A stretch of 64,000 nt of DNA, taken from JBAZJN01 sp041651295. GTDB lineage: Bacteria; Patescibacteriota; UBA1384; XYA2-FULL-43-10; CAINNR01. Location: contig JBAZJN010000001.1 of NCBI GenBank assembly GCA_041651295.1, positions 109,717 to 173,716 on the forward strand, in the 5' to 3' direction. Below, one piece after another: positions 56,928 through 63,903 of the stretch (its first letter is position 1; each line of letters opens with the position of its first letter). Under the pieces are notes generated by a model. The model was not told the origin of the DNA. It saw only the letters and a program-made list of their open reading frames with translations, and did no database searches. Both the position numbers and the translations under genes were made by a program.

Positions 56928-58430
56928 TTAGAACGTTTTGACTATTGTGATTGTAGTCTCTGCAGTGTTATTTGAGGTGTCGTAGGACTTTGCCTTAAGC
57001 GTATATGTCCCCGCCGGTGCATTGTTTTGCTGCCATACTCTGGCGATTGTTGCGGCGTTCTCGGTGGCAACCAGCTGGTCGTTAATATAGAGCTCGATTT
57101 TTTGAACCGCTACATTGTCTGTGGCGGACGCGGTAATTGTTAAGTTGCCTTCCACCCAATTATATGGATTTCCGACTGGAGCCGTAATTGTGATAGTTGG
57201 ATTCTCAGCGTCACTACTTGTATTGCTTATTGTTACTGATACTGCATTTTCAGCTGTTTGTCCCACCGTATCATAGGCCCTAGCTTTTAATGTGTAAGCG
57301 CCGTTGCCATAGCTTAAAGTATTAAGTGAAGCAGAATAAGGCGCAGAGCTATCTTCAGAAATTAAAGTTGAGTCGATAAAGAAAGCAACTCTTGCAACCC
57401 CATTATCATCAGATGCGTTGGCCGATAAAGTGATGGTATCCGAGACTGTGGCTCCATTTGCAGGGGCAGTCATAGAAACCGTCGGCGGGCTATCGCTTGG
57501 AGCCGGAGCGCTCGGACCGGATGGTTCGTTAACCAGCCAAGTTCTGGTTCCGGCGGACGGATAGCCATATGTTCCAGACATCGCGTGATATCCGTATCCC
57601 GAGTAGAAATAGGAATAATCCTCAGCGATAATTTCTGCATCGCAGTTGACCCAACCCTTGGAATAATCAGCGGCTGTCGTTGTATATGATAAAGGCCGAA
57701 TTGAGTAATAACTATCCGGAAATCTGGTTCCGACACCTAATTGCCAAACCAACCATTTGTAATAAAGAGTGTAATGGTGGCCATACTCATGAGACAAAAT
57801 CAGTTTCATATAATCAAGAAAGTAGGGATTGCCTTCATAGTAATAGCTGTTCAAAGTAATATAACCCCAAGCAGAATTAATTCTGCCGCTTTGATCTTGA
57901 GTATAAGAACCTGAATATAAACCAGCCCAACCGGTATCTCCAGCATTTTTGAGAATTATTGAGTAAAGATTTGTCACCTCGCCGCCAACCAAAAGATTAG
58001 ATGACATGTAAATTTTTAGTTGATCGCCAAGATCCGGATGCGTTCCTGTTTGATCAATATAATCTATGCCGGCAATATTTCCCGACGGACCGGCAGCGGC
58101 CGCAGTGGCCGCATCGGCTGAGTTCGTCGGACCGGTTGATGAAGTTGTAGTCGAGGTGCCATCGGCATTTTTCCGGGTTGAAGTTGATCCGGATGTTTTA
58201 GTCTTAGGCGGAGCCTTGGCGATTTCCTTCTTGGCTTCCTCTGGTGGAGCTACCGGCTGAGCTGTCTGAACTGTTGCCGACCTTTCAGTAATCGGAGCAA
58301 TAACTTTATAGCGTTTAGCAAAAAACACTCCTGCTGTTCCGGCCAAAATAATGACAACAACTAGACCGACTTTAAGCCAGAACTTCCAATTCTTAAACTC
58401 GCTCCAATTGAACCTCAATTTGAATTTCAT
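56928..58430 (-). CDS. Membrane-anchored HExxH metallopeptidase-like protein with Ig-like domains
   Basis: 500 aa. One helix (about 18-36), then a Ser/Thr/Pro-rich stalk to ~120. A zincin-like domain carries LSHEYGHHYTLYYKW near 213 (HExxH), with DAEIIAEDYSYFYSG downstream offering a third acidic ligand as in gluzincins. Two C-terminal Ig-like domains follow (PPTVSMTAPANGATVSDTIT and PTITITAPVGNPYNWVEGNL). Predicted surface protease or adhesin of unknown substrate. Convergent with the 276-aa gene. Confidence 0.7.
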   Translation of the reverse strand: MKFKLRFNWSEFKNWKFWLKVGLVVVIILAGTAGVFFAKRYKVIAPITERSATVQTAQPVAPPEEAKKEIAKAPPKTKTSGSTSTRKNADGTSTTTSSTGPTNSADAATAAAAGPSGNIAGIDYIDQTGTHPDLGDQLKIYMSSNLLVGGEVTNLYSIILKNAGDTGWAGLYSGSYTQDQSGRINSAWGYITLNSYYYEGNPYFLDYMKLILSHEYGHHYTLYYKWLVWQLGVGTRFPDSYYSIRPLSYTTTAADYSKGWVNCDAEIIAEDYSYFYSGYGYHAMSGTYGYPSAGTRTWLVNEPSGPSAPAPSDSPPTVSMTAPANGATVSDTITLSANASDDNGVARVAFFIDSTLISEDSSAPYSASLNTLSYGNGAYTLKARAYDTVGQTAENAVSVTISNTSSDAENPTITITAPVGNPYNWVEGNLTITASATDNVAVQKIELYINDQLVATENAATIARVWQQNNAPAGTYTLKAKSYDTSNNTAETTITIVKTF

Positions 58431-58472
58431 CAGTTATATTGTACTCCAAAAACAAAAAAACCGCGATCTTTC

Positions 58473-58490
58473 TGGTAACCCGGATGGGAG
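58473..58490 (-). repeat. Copy of the tRNA-Glu 3' end including CCA
   Basis: TGGTAACCCGGATGGGAG matches 58688-58705 of the tRNA-Glu gene at 17 of 18 positions. It closes a ~200-bp non-coding element. Confidence 0.8.
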
Positions 58491-58654
58491 GCTCACGCGC
58501 TCATTTCATTCGCTTATAGAAACCCACGGTTTCTATTCCAAGATATAATAATCTACTCAAGGCGGAACAGGGACCCGCAAAGCGGGAATTATTGTCTTCC
58601 TCTGCGGGAAACTCCCGTTTCCCGACCCCTTCCCGTTCGACTTCCCTCTACCAT

Positions 58655-58687
58655 GAAAAAAGCATCACCGAAGTGATGCACTTTTCA
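58655..58687 (-). terminator. tRNA-Glu terminator
   Basis: Minus strand GCATCAC-TTCG-GTGATGC tetraloop hairpin followed by T6. Confidence 0.85.
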
Positions 58688-58764
58688 TGGTAGCCCGGAT
58701 GGGAGTCGAACCCATGATCTCTTGGATGAGAACCAAGTATCCTAGGCCACTAGACGACCGGGCC
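58688..58764 (-). tRNA. tRNA-Glu (anticodon CTC)
   Basis: Acceptor GGCCCGG/CCGGGCT with discriminator A and encoded CCA; anticodon stem CTTGG/CCAAG with loop TTCTCAT, anticodon CTC; T-arm GGGTTCGACTCCC. Reads GAG codons. gltX, its charging enzyme, lies at 62.3-63.7 kb. Confidence 0.93.
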
Positions 58765-58774
58765 ATATAAACAA

Positions 58775-58905
58775 ATTTCTAGTATCTAATTAATCTAATC
58801 GACCTAAACAATTTCCAAATCCCAAATGTCTTAATGTTCTAAACATTGGATATTTAGTCATTAGATATTTTTTAGAAATTAGGAATTAGTAATTAGATAT
58901 TTCTA
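58775..58905. repeat. Family B repeat between the two tRNA units
   Basis: CTAATTAATCTAATCGACC then TAAACAATTTCC ... TTTTTTAGAAATTAGG. Confidence 0.6.
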
Positions 58906-58909
58906 AGTT

Positions 58910-58929
58910 TGGTTCCCGGACTAGGGGTC
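58910..58929 (-). repeat. Copy of the tRNA-Gln 3' end including CCA
   Basis: TGGTTCCCGGACTAGGGGTC matches 59039-59058 of the tRNA-Gln gene at 19 of 20 positions. Confidence 0.85.
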
Positions 58930-59038
58930 TCACGCGCCTCTTCGAGGCTTTTCAAAACCCACGGTTTTGAATAATTTCCTCCAGCGGGAAAACAGCTGTT
59001 TTCCCGACCCCTTTCGCGTTCTCGCCCTATCCCGAAAA
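58910..59038 (-). mobile_element. tRNA-Gln-linked non-coding element
   Basis: From the tRNA: GAACGCGAAAGGGGTC, hairpin GGGAAAACAGCTGTTTTCCC, GAGGAAATTATT, hairpin CAAAACCGTGGGTTTTG, GCGCGTGAG, then the tRNA 3'-end copy with CCA. ~130 bp, no ORF of merit. Confidence 0.5.
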
Positions 59039-59112
59039 TGGTTCCCGGGCTAGGGGTCGAACCTAGATTAATGGAGCCAGAATCCACCGTACTGCCATTA
59101 TACTACCCGGGA
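59039..59112 (-). tRNA. tRNA-Gln (anticodon CTG)
   Basis: Acceptor TCCCGGG/CCCGGGA, discriminator A, encoded CCA; anticodon stem GTGGA/TCCAT with loop TTCTGGC, anticodon CTG; T-arm AGGTTCGACCCCT. Reads CAG. With only GltX in view, charging may go through Glu-tRNA(Gln) and GatCAB. Confidence 0.9.
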
Positions 59113-59160
59113 TTACTCAAAAATTTTAGCACGAATTCGGGTTTTTTTCAACCTGGAAGC

Positions 59161-59189
59161 TTGAATTCAAACAACTAATAAGCTATATT
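59161..59189 (+). promoter_or_regulatory. Promoter of the 147-aa gene
   Basis: TTGAAT, 17-nt spacer, TATATT. Confidence 0.65.
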
Positions 59190-59217
59190 GCCGATAGAAC
59201 GGAAGGAGGCGATCAGT

Positions 59218-59661
59218 TTGACAGAAGCTAAAGTCGATGTCGACGATCTGATCGCCCGAGTTCGGGCGATGATCGCTGGCGGGGAATACGAGTCCAATCA
59301 CCAGCTCAGCATGCGATACAACGTCAGTACAACCAGGATCGGACAAATCTTGAGGAAGAAACTGGAGCCTGACGAACGGAAAAAGAAACGCCGAGTGAAG
59401 TGGACGAAAAAACCAAAAACAAGGACACGAACTGGCGCATATATCAGTGAGAAGAACCGTCACATCCTTCGAGCGGTGCGACGACGGCTTAGAGCCGACA
59501 AGCCGGTCAGGCCGTCACGGATGTACAAACGTCTCCATTGTAGCGAGCACGACATCATTACCGCCTGTAGTCGCCATCTGAGTGCAGACGAGAAGCTCAA
59601 GATGGCATCTAGACAATGCGTCGGCCGAAAAAAGAACGTCGCCAAAGAAAGGGGTGACTAA
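59218..59661 (+). CDS. Basic HTH-like protein, unknown, 147 aa
   Basis: TTG start at 59218, chosen because AAGGAGG lies 7 nt upstream. NHQLSMRYNVSTTRIGQILR has the spacing of a sigma-4-like helix-turn-helix; a second similar segment is RMYKRLHCSEHDIITACSRH. The centre is very basic (ERKKKRRVKWTKKPKTRTR). Nucleic-acid binding is likely by inference. GC-rich cassette with own promoter and terminator, next to the tRNA genes. Confidence 0.55.
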   Translation: MTEAKVDVDDLIARVRAMIAGGEYESNHQLSMRYNVSTTRIGQILRKKLEPDERKKKRRVKWTKKPKTRTRTGAYISEKNRHILRAVRRRLRADKPVRPSRMYKRLHCSEHDIITACSRHLSADEKLKMASRQCVGRKKNVAKERGD

Positions 59662-59662
59662 T

Positions 59663-59687
59663 CCCTGGCACCAGGCCAGGGATTTTC
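59663..59687 (+). terminator. Terminator hairpin, duplicate of 60282
   Basis: CCCTGG-CACCAGG-CCAGGG stem and a short T-run; the same 20-nt hairpin occurs at 60281-60300 after the next gene. Confidence 0.65.
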
Positions 59688-59688
59688 A

Positions 59689-59717
59689 TTGACAATATAG
59701 CAAAAGGCTGATACTAT
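59689..59717 (+). promoter_or_regulatory. Promoter of the 164-aa gene
   Basis: TTGACA, 17-nt spacer, TACTAT; begins 2-3 nt after the preceding terminator. Confidence 0.75.
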
Positions 59718-59760
59718 CCTTCATGTTTCCCGATGTACAACCTACCGCGAGGTGATATCA

Positions 59761-60255
59761 ATGCTGTTGAATATCCTGAAATACACCATATTCCCTCTTC
59801 TCGTGACTGGTGTCGCCAGTTGTGCCGTCGGAGTCTTCGGCGTTGACTCCTTCGGCATAGCCGGAGTAGGACTGCTCATCGGCCTCGCCGGGCTGGCTTA
59901 CACTGACACTCTTGTCGACGAGCAACACCTGAAGAGTGTTCAGTGGTTGACGGTTGTCAGTTCGGCAGGTTTCGGCCTCTGCATCTTCGGTCACGCTCCG
60001 CTGCTGATCATAGTCATTGTTGAGATCAGCATAGCCTGTGTTAGCTACGCTGTAGCCGCCGATAAAGACCTCGATCCGAGCTGGGGTCAGGCGGAAACCT
60101 TTTTGGCAGCGGTAGCAATCCAGAATCTGTCGTTGTTGCCAATCTGGCTAGCTGGAGCAATGCCCTGGTGGGGCAACTTGCTCGGCGTCGCCACTTTTGG
60201 CATCGCATCAGTCTGTCTGATGCTACCTATGTTCAATGGTGGAGGGAACGAGTAG
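59761..60255 (+). CDS. Polytopic membrane protein, unknown, 164 aa
   Basis: Four to five helices (IFPLLVTGVASCAVGVFG; GIAGVGLLIGLAGLAY; APLLIIVIVEISIACVSYAV; NLLGVATFGIASVCLMLPMF) with short loops. No family recognised. GAGGTG lies 6 nt before the ATG at 59761. Own promoter and terminator. GC-rich cassette adjoining the HTH cassette. Confidence 0.6.
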   Translation: MLLNILKYTIFPLLVTGVASCAVGVFGVDSFGIAGVGLLIGLAGLAYTDTLVDEQHLKSVQWLTVVSSAGFGLCIFGHAPLLIIVIVEISIACVSYAVAADKDLDPSWGQAETFLAAVAIQNLSLLPIWLAGAMPWWGNLLGVATFGIASVCLMLPMFNGGGNE

Positions 60256-60281
60256 GCCGTTGCCCGCAATGATCGTCCAGT

Positions 60282-60306
60282 CCCTGGCACCAGGCCAGGG
60301 TTTTTT
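60282..60306 (+). terminator. Rho-independent terminator
   Basis: CCCTGG-CACCAGG-CCAGGG stem followed by T6; identical stem to 59663. Confidence 0.85.
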
Positions 60307-60314
60307 AGTTCAAA

Positions 60315-61070
60315 TTATATTTGTGATTCGTGATGGCGATGATAAAACTCAAATAATTTTACATAATTGCGTGGACCAACCGCGTAGAAGGCTTCCGCAT
60401 GGCCCGATAACCCGGCAGATAAGGCTCTAAAGCGGTTTAGTGAGATTATCGCCTCTTCATACTTGCGAACGGCTAATTGGCTCTTGTGGGCGCCAAGCGC
60501 CTCCTTTTTGGCCTCCATTTGCTCATTTATTTCAAATAGTCTGTTCAACCTCCCGGTGCCGAAAGCTTCATACAACCAGATATTGAGCGATTGGTCATAA
60601 TTTCGTAGTGCCAACGCCAATGCTTGCGCTACCGCCAAGTGATCCGGATGAGGTTCCTCGATTGATGGCGAGAGTAAAAGATCCGGCTTATCGAATTCGA
60701 TTTCTCTTCTAATTAGCGCAGACAGTTCAAATGATGATTTCATGGCATTGTGCGGCAACCGAAGAAATTTCTGTTCTCCGATACCCAAAATTTTTCCGGC
60801 TTTCCTGGCTTCCCTTTCTCTTTTTTCTATCAGAGCTTCGGAAAAGTTAGCACCCCTGTTGCTTCTTGATCCGTCAGTAAAATATACGATTTTTATTTCT
60901 GAACCTTCGCCAGCCAAATAGTTGATTAAACCACCAGCGCCAATAACATCATCATCGGGATGTGGTGCCAAAATTAGAACTTTGTCGGCCCGAATTACTG
61001 AAATTAAGTGAATCCCAAAAGTCTTCGGATAAGCTTCCCAGATTCCTTTCCCCTCTTTTTGGAAAAACAT
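60315..61070 (-). CDS. PIG-L family deacetylase
   Basis: 251 aa LmbE-type zinc de-N-acetylase acting on GlcNAc-type or similar substrates. VLILAPHPDDDVIGAGGLIN carries the zinc motif PHPDDD; TDGSRSNRG and EEPHPDHLAVAQA supply the remaining ligands. ATG 61070 chosen because GGAGG lies 5 nt upstream. It follows the GT4 gene by 17 nt, so it probably modifies the same glycan or glycolipid. Confidence 0.88.
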   Translation of the reverse strand: MFFQKEGKGIWEAYPKTFGIHLISVIRADKVLILAPHPDDDVIGAGGLINYLAGEGSEIKIVYFTDGSRSNRGANFSEALIEKREREARKAGKILGIGEQKFLRLPHNAMKSSFELSALIRREIEFDKPDLLLSPSIEEPHPDHLAVAQALALALRNYDQSLNIWLYEAFGTGRLNRLFEINEQMEAKKEALGAHKSQLAVRKYEEAIISLNRFRALSAGLSGHAEAFYAVGPRNYVKLFEFYHRHHESQI

Positions 61071-61087
61071 CAGCCCCTCCGGCAAAA

Positions 61088-62230
61088 TTAGCGAATCAAC
61101 TTATAGTATTCTCTTTCAATCTCTTTTATTATTTTACTCCAATCGTATTTTTCTTTCAAAAGTTTGTAAGCTTCTTCGGCCAACCCGTTGCGCACCTTCT
61201 TCTCGACTAAGAGATAGAGAATTGCTTTGGATAATTTATCTGGATCAGCTGGCGGAACCAATATCCCATTGTCATTATTTGTAATAAGTTCTGGCAAACC
61301 ACCAACTTTGGTAGCAATGACCGGCACTTTTGATTCAAAGGCCTCGAGCACAACCAAACCAAAGGTCTCAGAAAGCGACGGCAGTACAAAAATATCCCAA
61401 TTTTTGAGTAATCTTTTCGGTTTGTCAATTTTCCCCAGAAGCTGGACCCGTGATTCCAAGCCCAATTTCTTGATTTCTCTTTGGATTTTTTCTTTCTCAG
61501 GACCATCGCCGACAATTTCCAGTCTTGTCTTCGGCAAACTTTTAACGACTCTTTCAATCGCCTGGATAAGATAAATATGGCCTTTTTGTTTGTTGAGTGA
61601 TCCGATTGTGCCGATCAACAATTTATCTTCCGCCCGACTAGCTTTTTTCGGTTCAGTTTCTATTTCAATCGCGTTTGGGATAACGACAACATCTTTGCCA
61701 TTCAACTTAAATACCTCAACCAGAAATTTTTTAACTGAATTTGAGACTGCAAATATTATATCCGCCCTTTTGCTAATCGCCCGTAGACCATTTTTCTGCA
61801 ACCAAGAATTCAGCGGACTTTTTAGGTGATAATCACTATTCCAAATATGCTCGGTATAGACAAACCGCTCCTTTGCCTGCAGAGCGTAACGGCAGAAACT
61901 TGCCGCCCGCGGACCGTGAGCATGAATAATTATTGGTCCAAACGGATCGCCGTGAGCCCGAAACTCGGCGATATCTTTGCGCAATTTAATAAACGCCCGT
62001 ATGTCATATTTGCTCTTGAATTCAATCATTTTAACGCCAACACCGGTAATTCCGCTGGCGCGCGATGCCAGCCAGCCCCGTGGAGCAATCAGGAGAACTT
62101 CAAACTTATCTTTATCAATATGATTCAAGAGACCCAAAACATGCTTCGGACCGCCACCAATTGCAGAATCCGAGATAACTTGTACAATTTTTATTTTATT
62201 GTTTTTTTCGGTCTTTTTTGGCTCATTCAT
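61088..62230 (-). CDS. GT4-family glycosyltransferase
   Basis: 380 aa GT-B enzyme. N-terminal KIVQVISDSAIGGGPKHVLG, acceptor-side IIHAHGPRAASFCRYA, donor-site SLSETFGLVVLEAFESKVPV then ATKVGGLPELI. Operon with the PIG-L deacetylase downstream, like sugar-transfer/deacetylase pairs in glycolipid or bacillithiol-type pathways; the actual product is unknown. Preceded by a family-B repeat (62230-62337). Confidence 0.88.
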   Translation of the reverse strand: MNEPKKTEKNNKIKIVQVISDSAIGGGPKHVLGLLNHIDKDKFEVLLIAPRGWLASRASGITGVGVKMIEFKSKYDIRAFIKLRKDIAEFRAHGDPFGPIIIHAHGPRAASFCRYALQAKERFVYTEHIWNSDYHLKSPLNSWLQKNGLRAISKRADIIFAVSNSVKKFLVEVFKLNGKDVVVIPNAIEIETEPKKASRAEDKLLIGTIGSLNKQKGHIYLIQAIERVVKSLPKTRLEIVGDGPEKEKIQREIKKLGLESRVQLLGKIDKPKRLLKNWDIFVLPSLSETFGLVVLEAFESKVPVIATKVGGLPELITNNDNGILVPPADPDKLSKAILYLLVEKKVRNGLAEEAYKLLKEKYDWSKIIKEIEREYYKLIR

Positions 62231-62337
62231 TTCAAAATTTCTAATTCATTCTAATTAGTCTAAACAATATCTAATTTACAAATTTTTAAATAATTTAGCT
62301 ATTTTTTAGATTGAATTAGAGCAGTTAGATTAATTTA
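62230..62337. repeat. Family B repeat between gltX and GT4
   Basis: CTAATTCATTCTAATTAGTC then TAAACAATATCTAATTT ... TTTTTTAGATTGAATTAG. Confidence 0.7.
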
Positions 62338-63716
62338 TTAATCGCGACTTCAATGCGATTTAATGATTCTTCCTTGCCAACTGCCAAAAGAAGTTCAACC
62401 GGACTCGGAGATTTTTCAGCACCTGACAAGGCAACGCGAACCGGCCAAAAAACATCACCGTTTGTAAGATCATTTTCGCTAACTACCGATTCGAGCCCTT
62501 TTTGTATCTCGGATTCATCCCAATCTTGAATTTCGTTAAGTTTTTTATTTGCACCGCCTAATCCCTGAAGTGTTGCTTCTTTCGATGATTTTTTGAAAAT
62601 TAATAGGCTCGGGTTGTACTCCGACTGTTTTTTCAACTCTAATATTTGTTCCGCCGCTTCTTTTAAAGTTTTATAACCGCCACGCTGGATCAATGCTGTC
62701 TCGCCTTCTGACAGCTGGTCAATTCCGAAATCTTTGATTAAAATTTGTAGCTCGTCAGATGATAGAGTTTTTATTCGCTCCGCGTTGAAGTGATTTAACT
62801 TTCCAATGTCGAAAATTGCCCCGCTTTTATTAACATTTTCCAGTTTAAATTCAAAAGCCAATTCAGTCAGACTGAAAATTTCTCTCTCGTTTTTCGGATT
62901 CCAGCCCAAAAGTGCCATAAAATTTATCAGGGCTTCCGGCAGATAGCCCTGATTTTTGTAATCTATGACTGATGTATCGCCATGTCGTTTTGATAATTTA
63001 GAGTGATCTGGTCCCAAAATCATTGAAAGATGGGCAAACTCCGGCGGTTTCCAGCCAAACATTTCATAGAGAACAAGATGTTTCGGTGTTGACGACAACC
63101 AATCCTCTGCTCGAATAACATGGGATATCTCCATTTCATGATCGTCAACAACTGAGGCCAGGTGATATGTTGGAAAGCCATCAGACTTCAAAATTATTTG
63201 ATCGTCTTGGAGCGCCGCGTCGAACTCCACTTTCCCACGAACCAAATCGTCGATGACAATGCTTCCCGATTGCGGCATCTTCATTCGAATTGTATAGCAA
63301 CCTTCGGCGAACGTTTTGATATCAATATTAGCATCACGACAATGACCTTCGTAGCGTGGAGGCTTATTCTCTTTTTGCTGTCGCTCGCGATCCTGCGCCA
63401 ATTTTTCCTTAGTGCAAGTACAAATATATGCCTTACCTTCATTTACTAAATCAAATGCAGCTTTTCTATATTTATCCAGTCGCTCAGATTGAACTATTGG
63501 TTGATCAATGTTGTTCGGAATAATTCCTAGCCATTTAATTGCGTCGAGTATTCTTTCAATAGAACCTTCAACAAATCTTTCTCGGTCCGTATCTTCAATC
63601 CGCAAAAGAAATTCGCCACCATTATGTTTAGCGAAAAGATAAGCAAAGAGAGCAGTTCGGATATTCCCGATGTGTGGGTCCCCTGTTGGACTTGGGGCAA
63701 AACGAGTTTTTATCAT
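62325..63716 (-). CDS. gltX: Glutamyl-tRNA synthetase
   Basis: 463 aa class I synthetase. RFAPSPTGDPHIGNIRTALF with HIGN for HIGH; SKLSKRHGDTSV as KMSKS; CTCTKEK and CRDAN carry the cysteines of the zinc region. It may charge both tRNA-Glu and tRNA-Gln if glnS is absent from the genome. ATG 63716 (MIKTRFAPSPTG) lies 6 nt after an extended -10 (TGC-TAACTT), suggesting a leaderless mRNA; the ATG at 63722 is too close. Confidence 0.95.
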   Translation of the reverse strand: MIKTRFAPSPTGDPHIGNIRTALFAYLFAKHNGGEFLLRIEDTDRERFVEGSIERILDAIKWLGIIPNNIDQPIVQSERLDKYRKAAFDLVNEGKAYICTCTKEKLAQDRERQQKENKPPRYEGHCRDANIDIKTFAEGCYTIRMKMPQSGSIVIDDLVRGKVEFDAALQDDQIILKSDGFPTYHLASVVDDHEMEISHVIRAEDWLSSTPKHLVLYEMFGWKPPEFAHLSMILGPDHSKLSKRHGDTSVIDYKNQGYLPEALINFMALLGWNPKNEREIFSLTELAFEFKLENVNKSGAIFDIGKLNHFNAERIKTLSSDELQILIKDFGIDQLSEGETALIQRGGYKTLKEAAEQILELKKQSEYNPSLLIFKKSSKEATLQGLGGANKKLNEIQDWDESEIQKGLESVVSENDLTNGDVFWPVRVALSGAEKSPSPVELLLAVGKEESLNRIEVAINKLI

Positions 63717-63754
63717 AGTCATAAGTTAGCACAATTTGTGCCCAAAGAAAAGAA

Positions 63755-63870
63755 AAAAGCCAGGCACCCCCTTGTACACGATCGGGGGTGCGCTGGCGGG
63801 CGCTGGCGGCGACATGAATGTCGCTCAAGTCGTTGCACTCCGCTACCACGCGACGGTGCAACAACAACCA
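63755..63870 (-). ncRNA. Candidate structured RNA or decayed cassette upstream of gltX
   Basis: On the minus strand: GTTGCAC/GTGCAAC stem-loop, GCGACATTCATGTCGC hairpin, then GCACCCCC/GGGGGTGC with a T-run (terminator). No Shine-Dalgarno-led ORF and no clear promoter. GC-rich. Ends just before the gltX promoter. Confidence 0.3.
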
Positions 63871-63878
63871 CATAATAG

Positions 63879-63903
63879 ATACCCACGGGCATAGCCCGTG
63901 GTA
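63879..63903. repeat. REP hairpin, family F fragment beside the transposase
   Basis: CCACGGGCATAGCCCGTGG, the inverse of hairpin 3 in the 35738 and 47397 elements, located 1 nt after the transposase stop. Confidence 0.8.

Larger units (their letters stand above)
58473..58687 (-). mobile_element. tRNA-Glu-linked non-coding element
   Basis: Reading from the tRNA: its terminator hairpin (GCATCACTTCGGTGATGC), then GGGGTCGGGAAACGGGAG/TTTCCCGC, a REP-like fragment with CGGAACAG and TTCCAAGATA relatives, hairpin AGAAACCGTGGGTTTCT, GCGCGTGAG, and the tRNA 3'-end copy. Shares the last four modules with the element beside tRNA-Gln. Confidence 0.5.

Noticed and set aside
58893..59087. 64-codon minus-strand frame beside tRNA-Gln
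   Set aside because: It covers the tRNA 3' part and its duplicate; the repeated SPGT motifs in the product come from tRNA sequence.
63628..63873. 81-codon minus-strand frame over the gltX promoter
   Set aside because: No Shine-Dalgarno; it runs through a terminator hairpin and into the gltX start.
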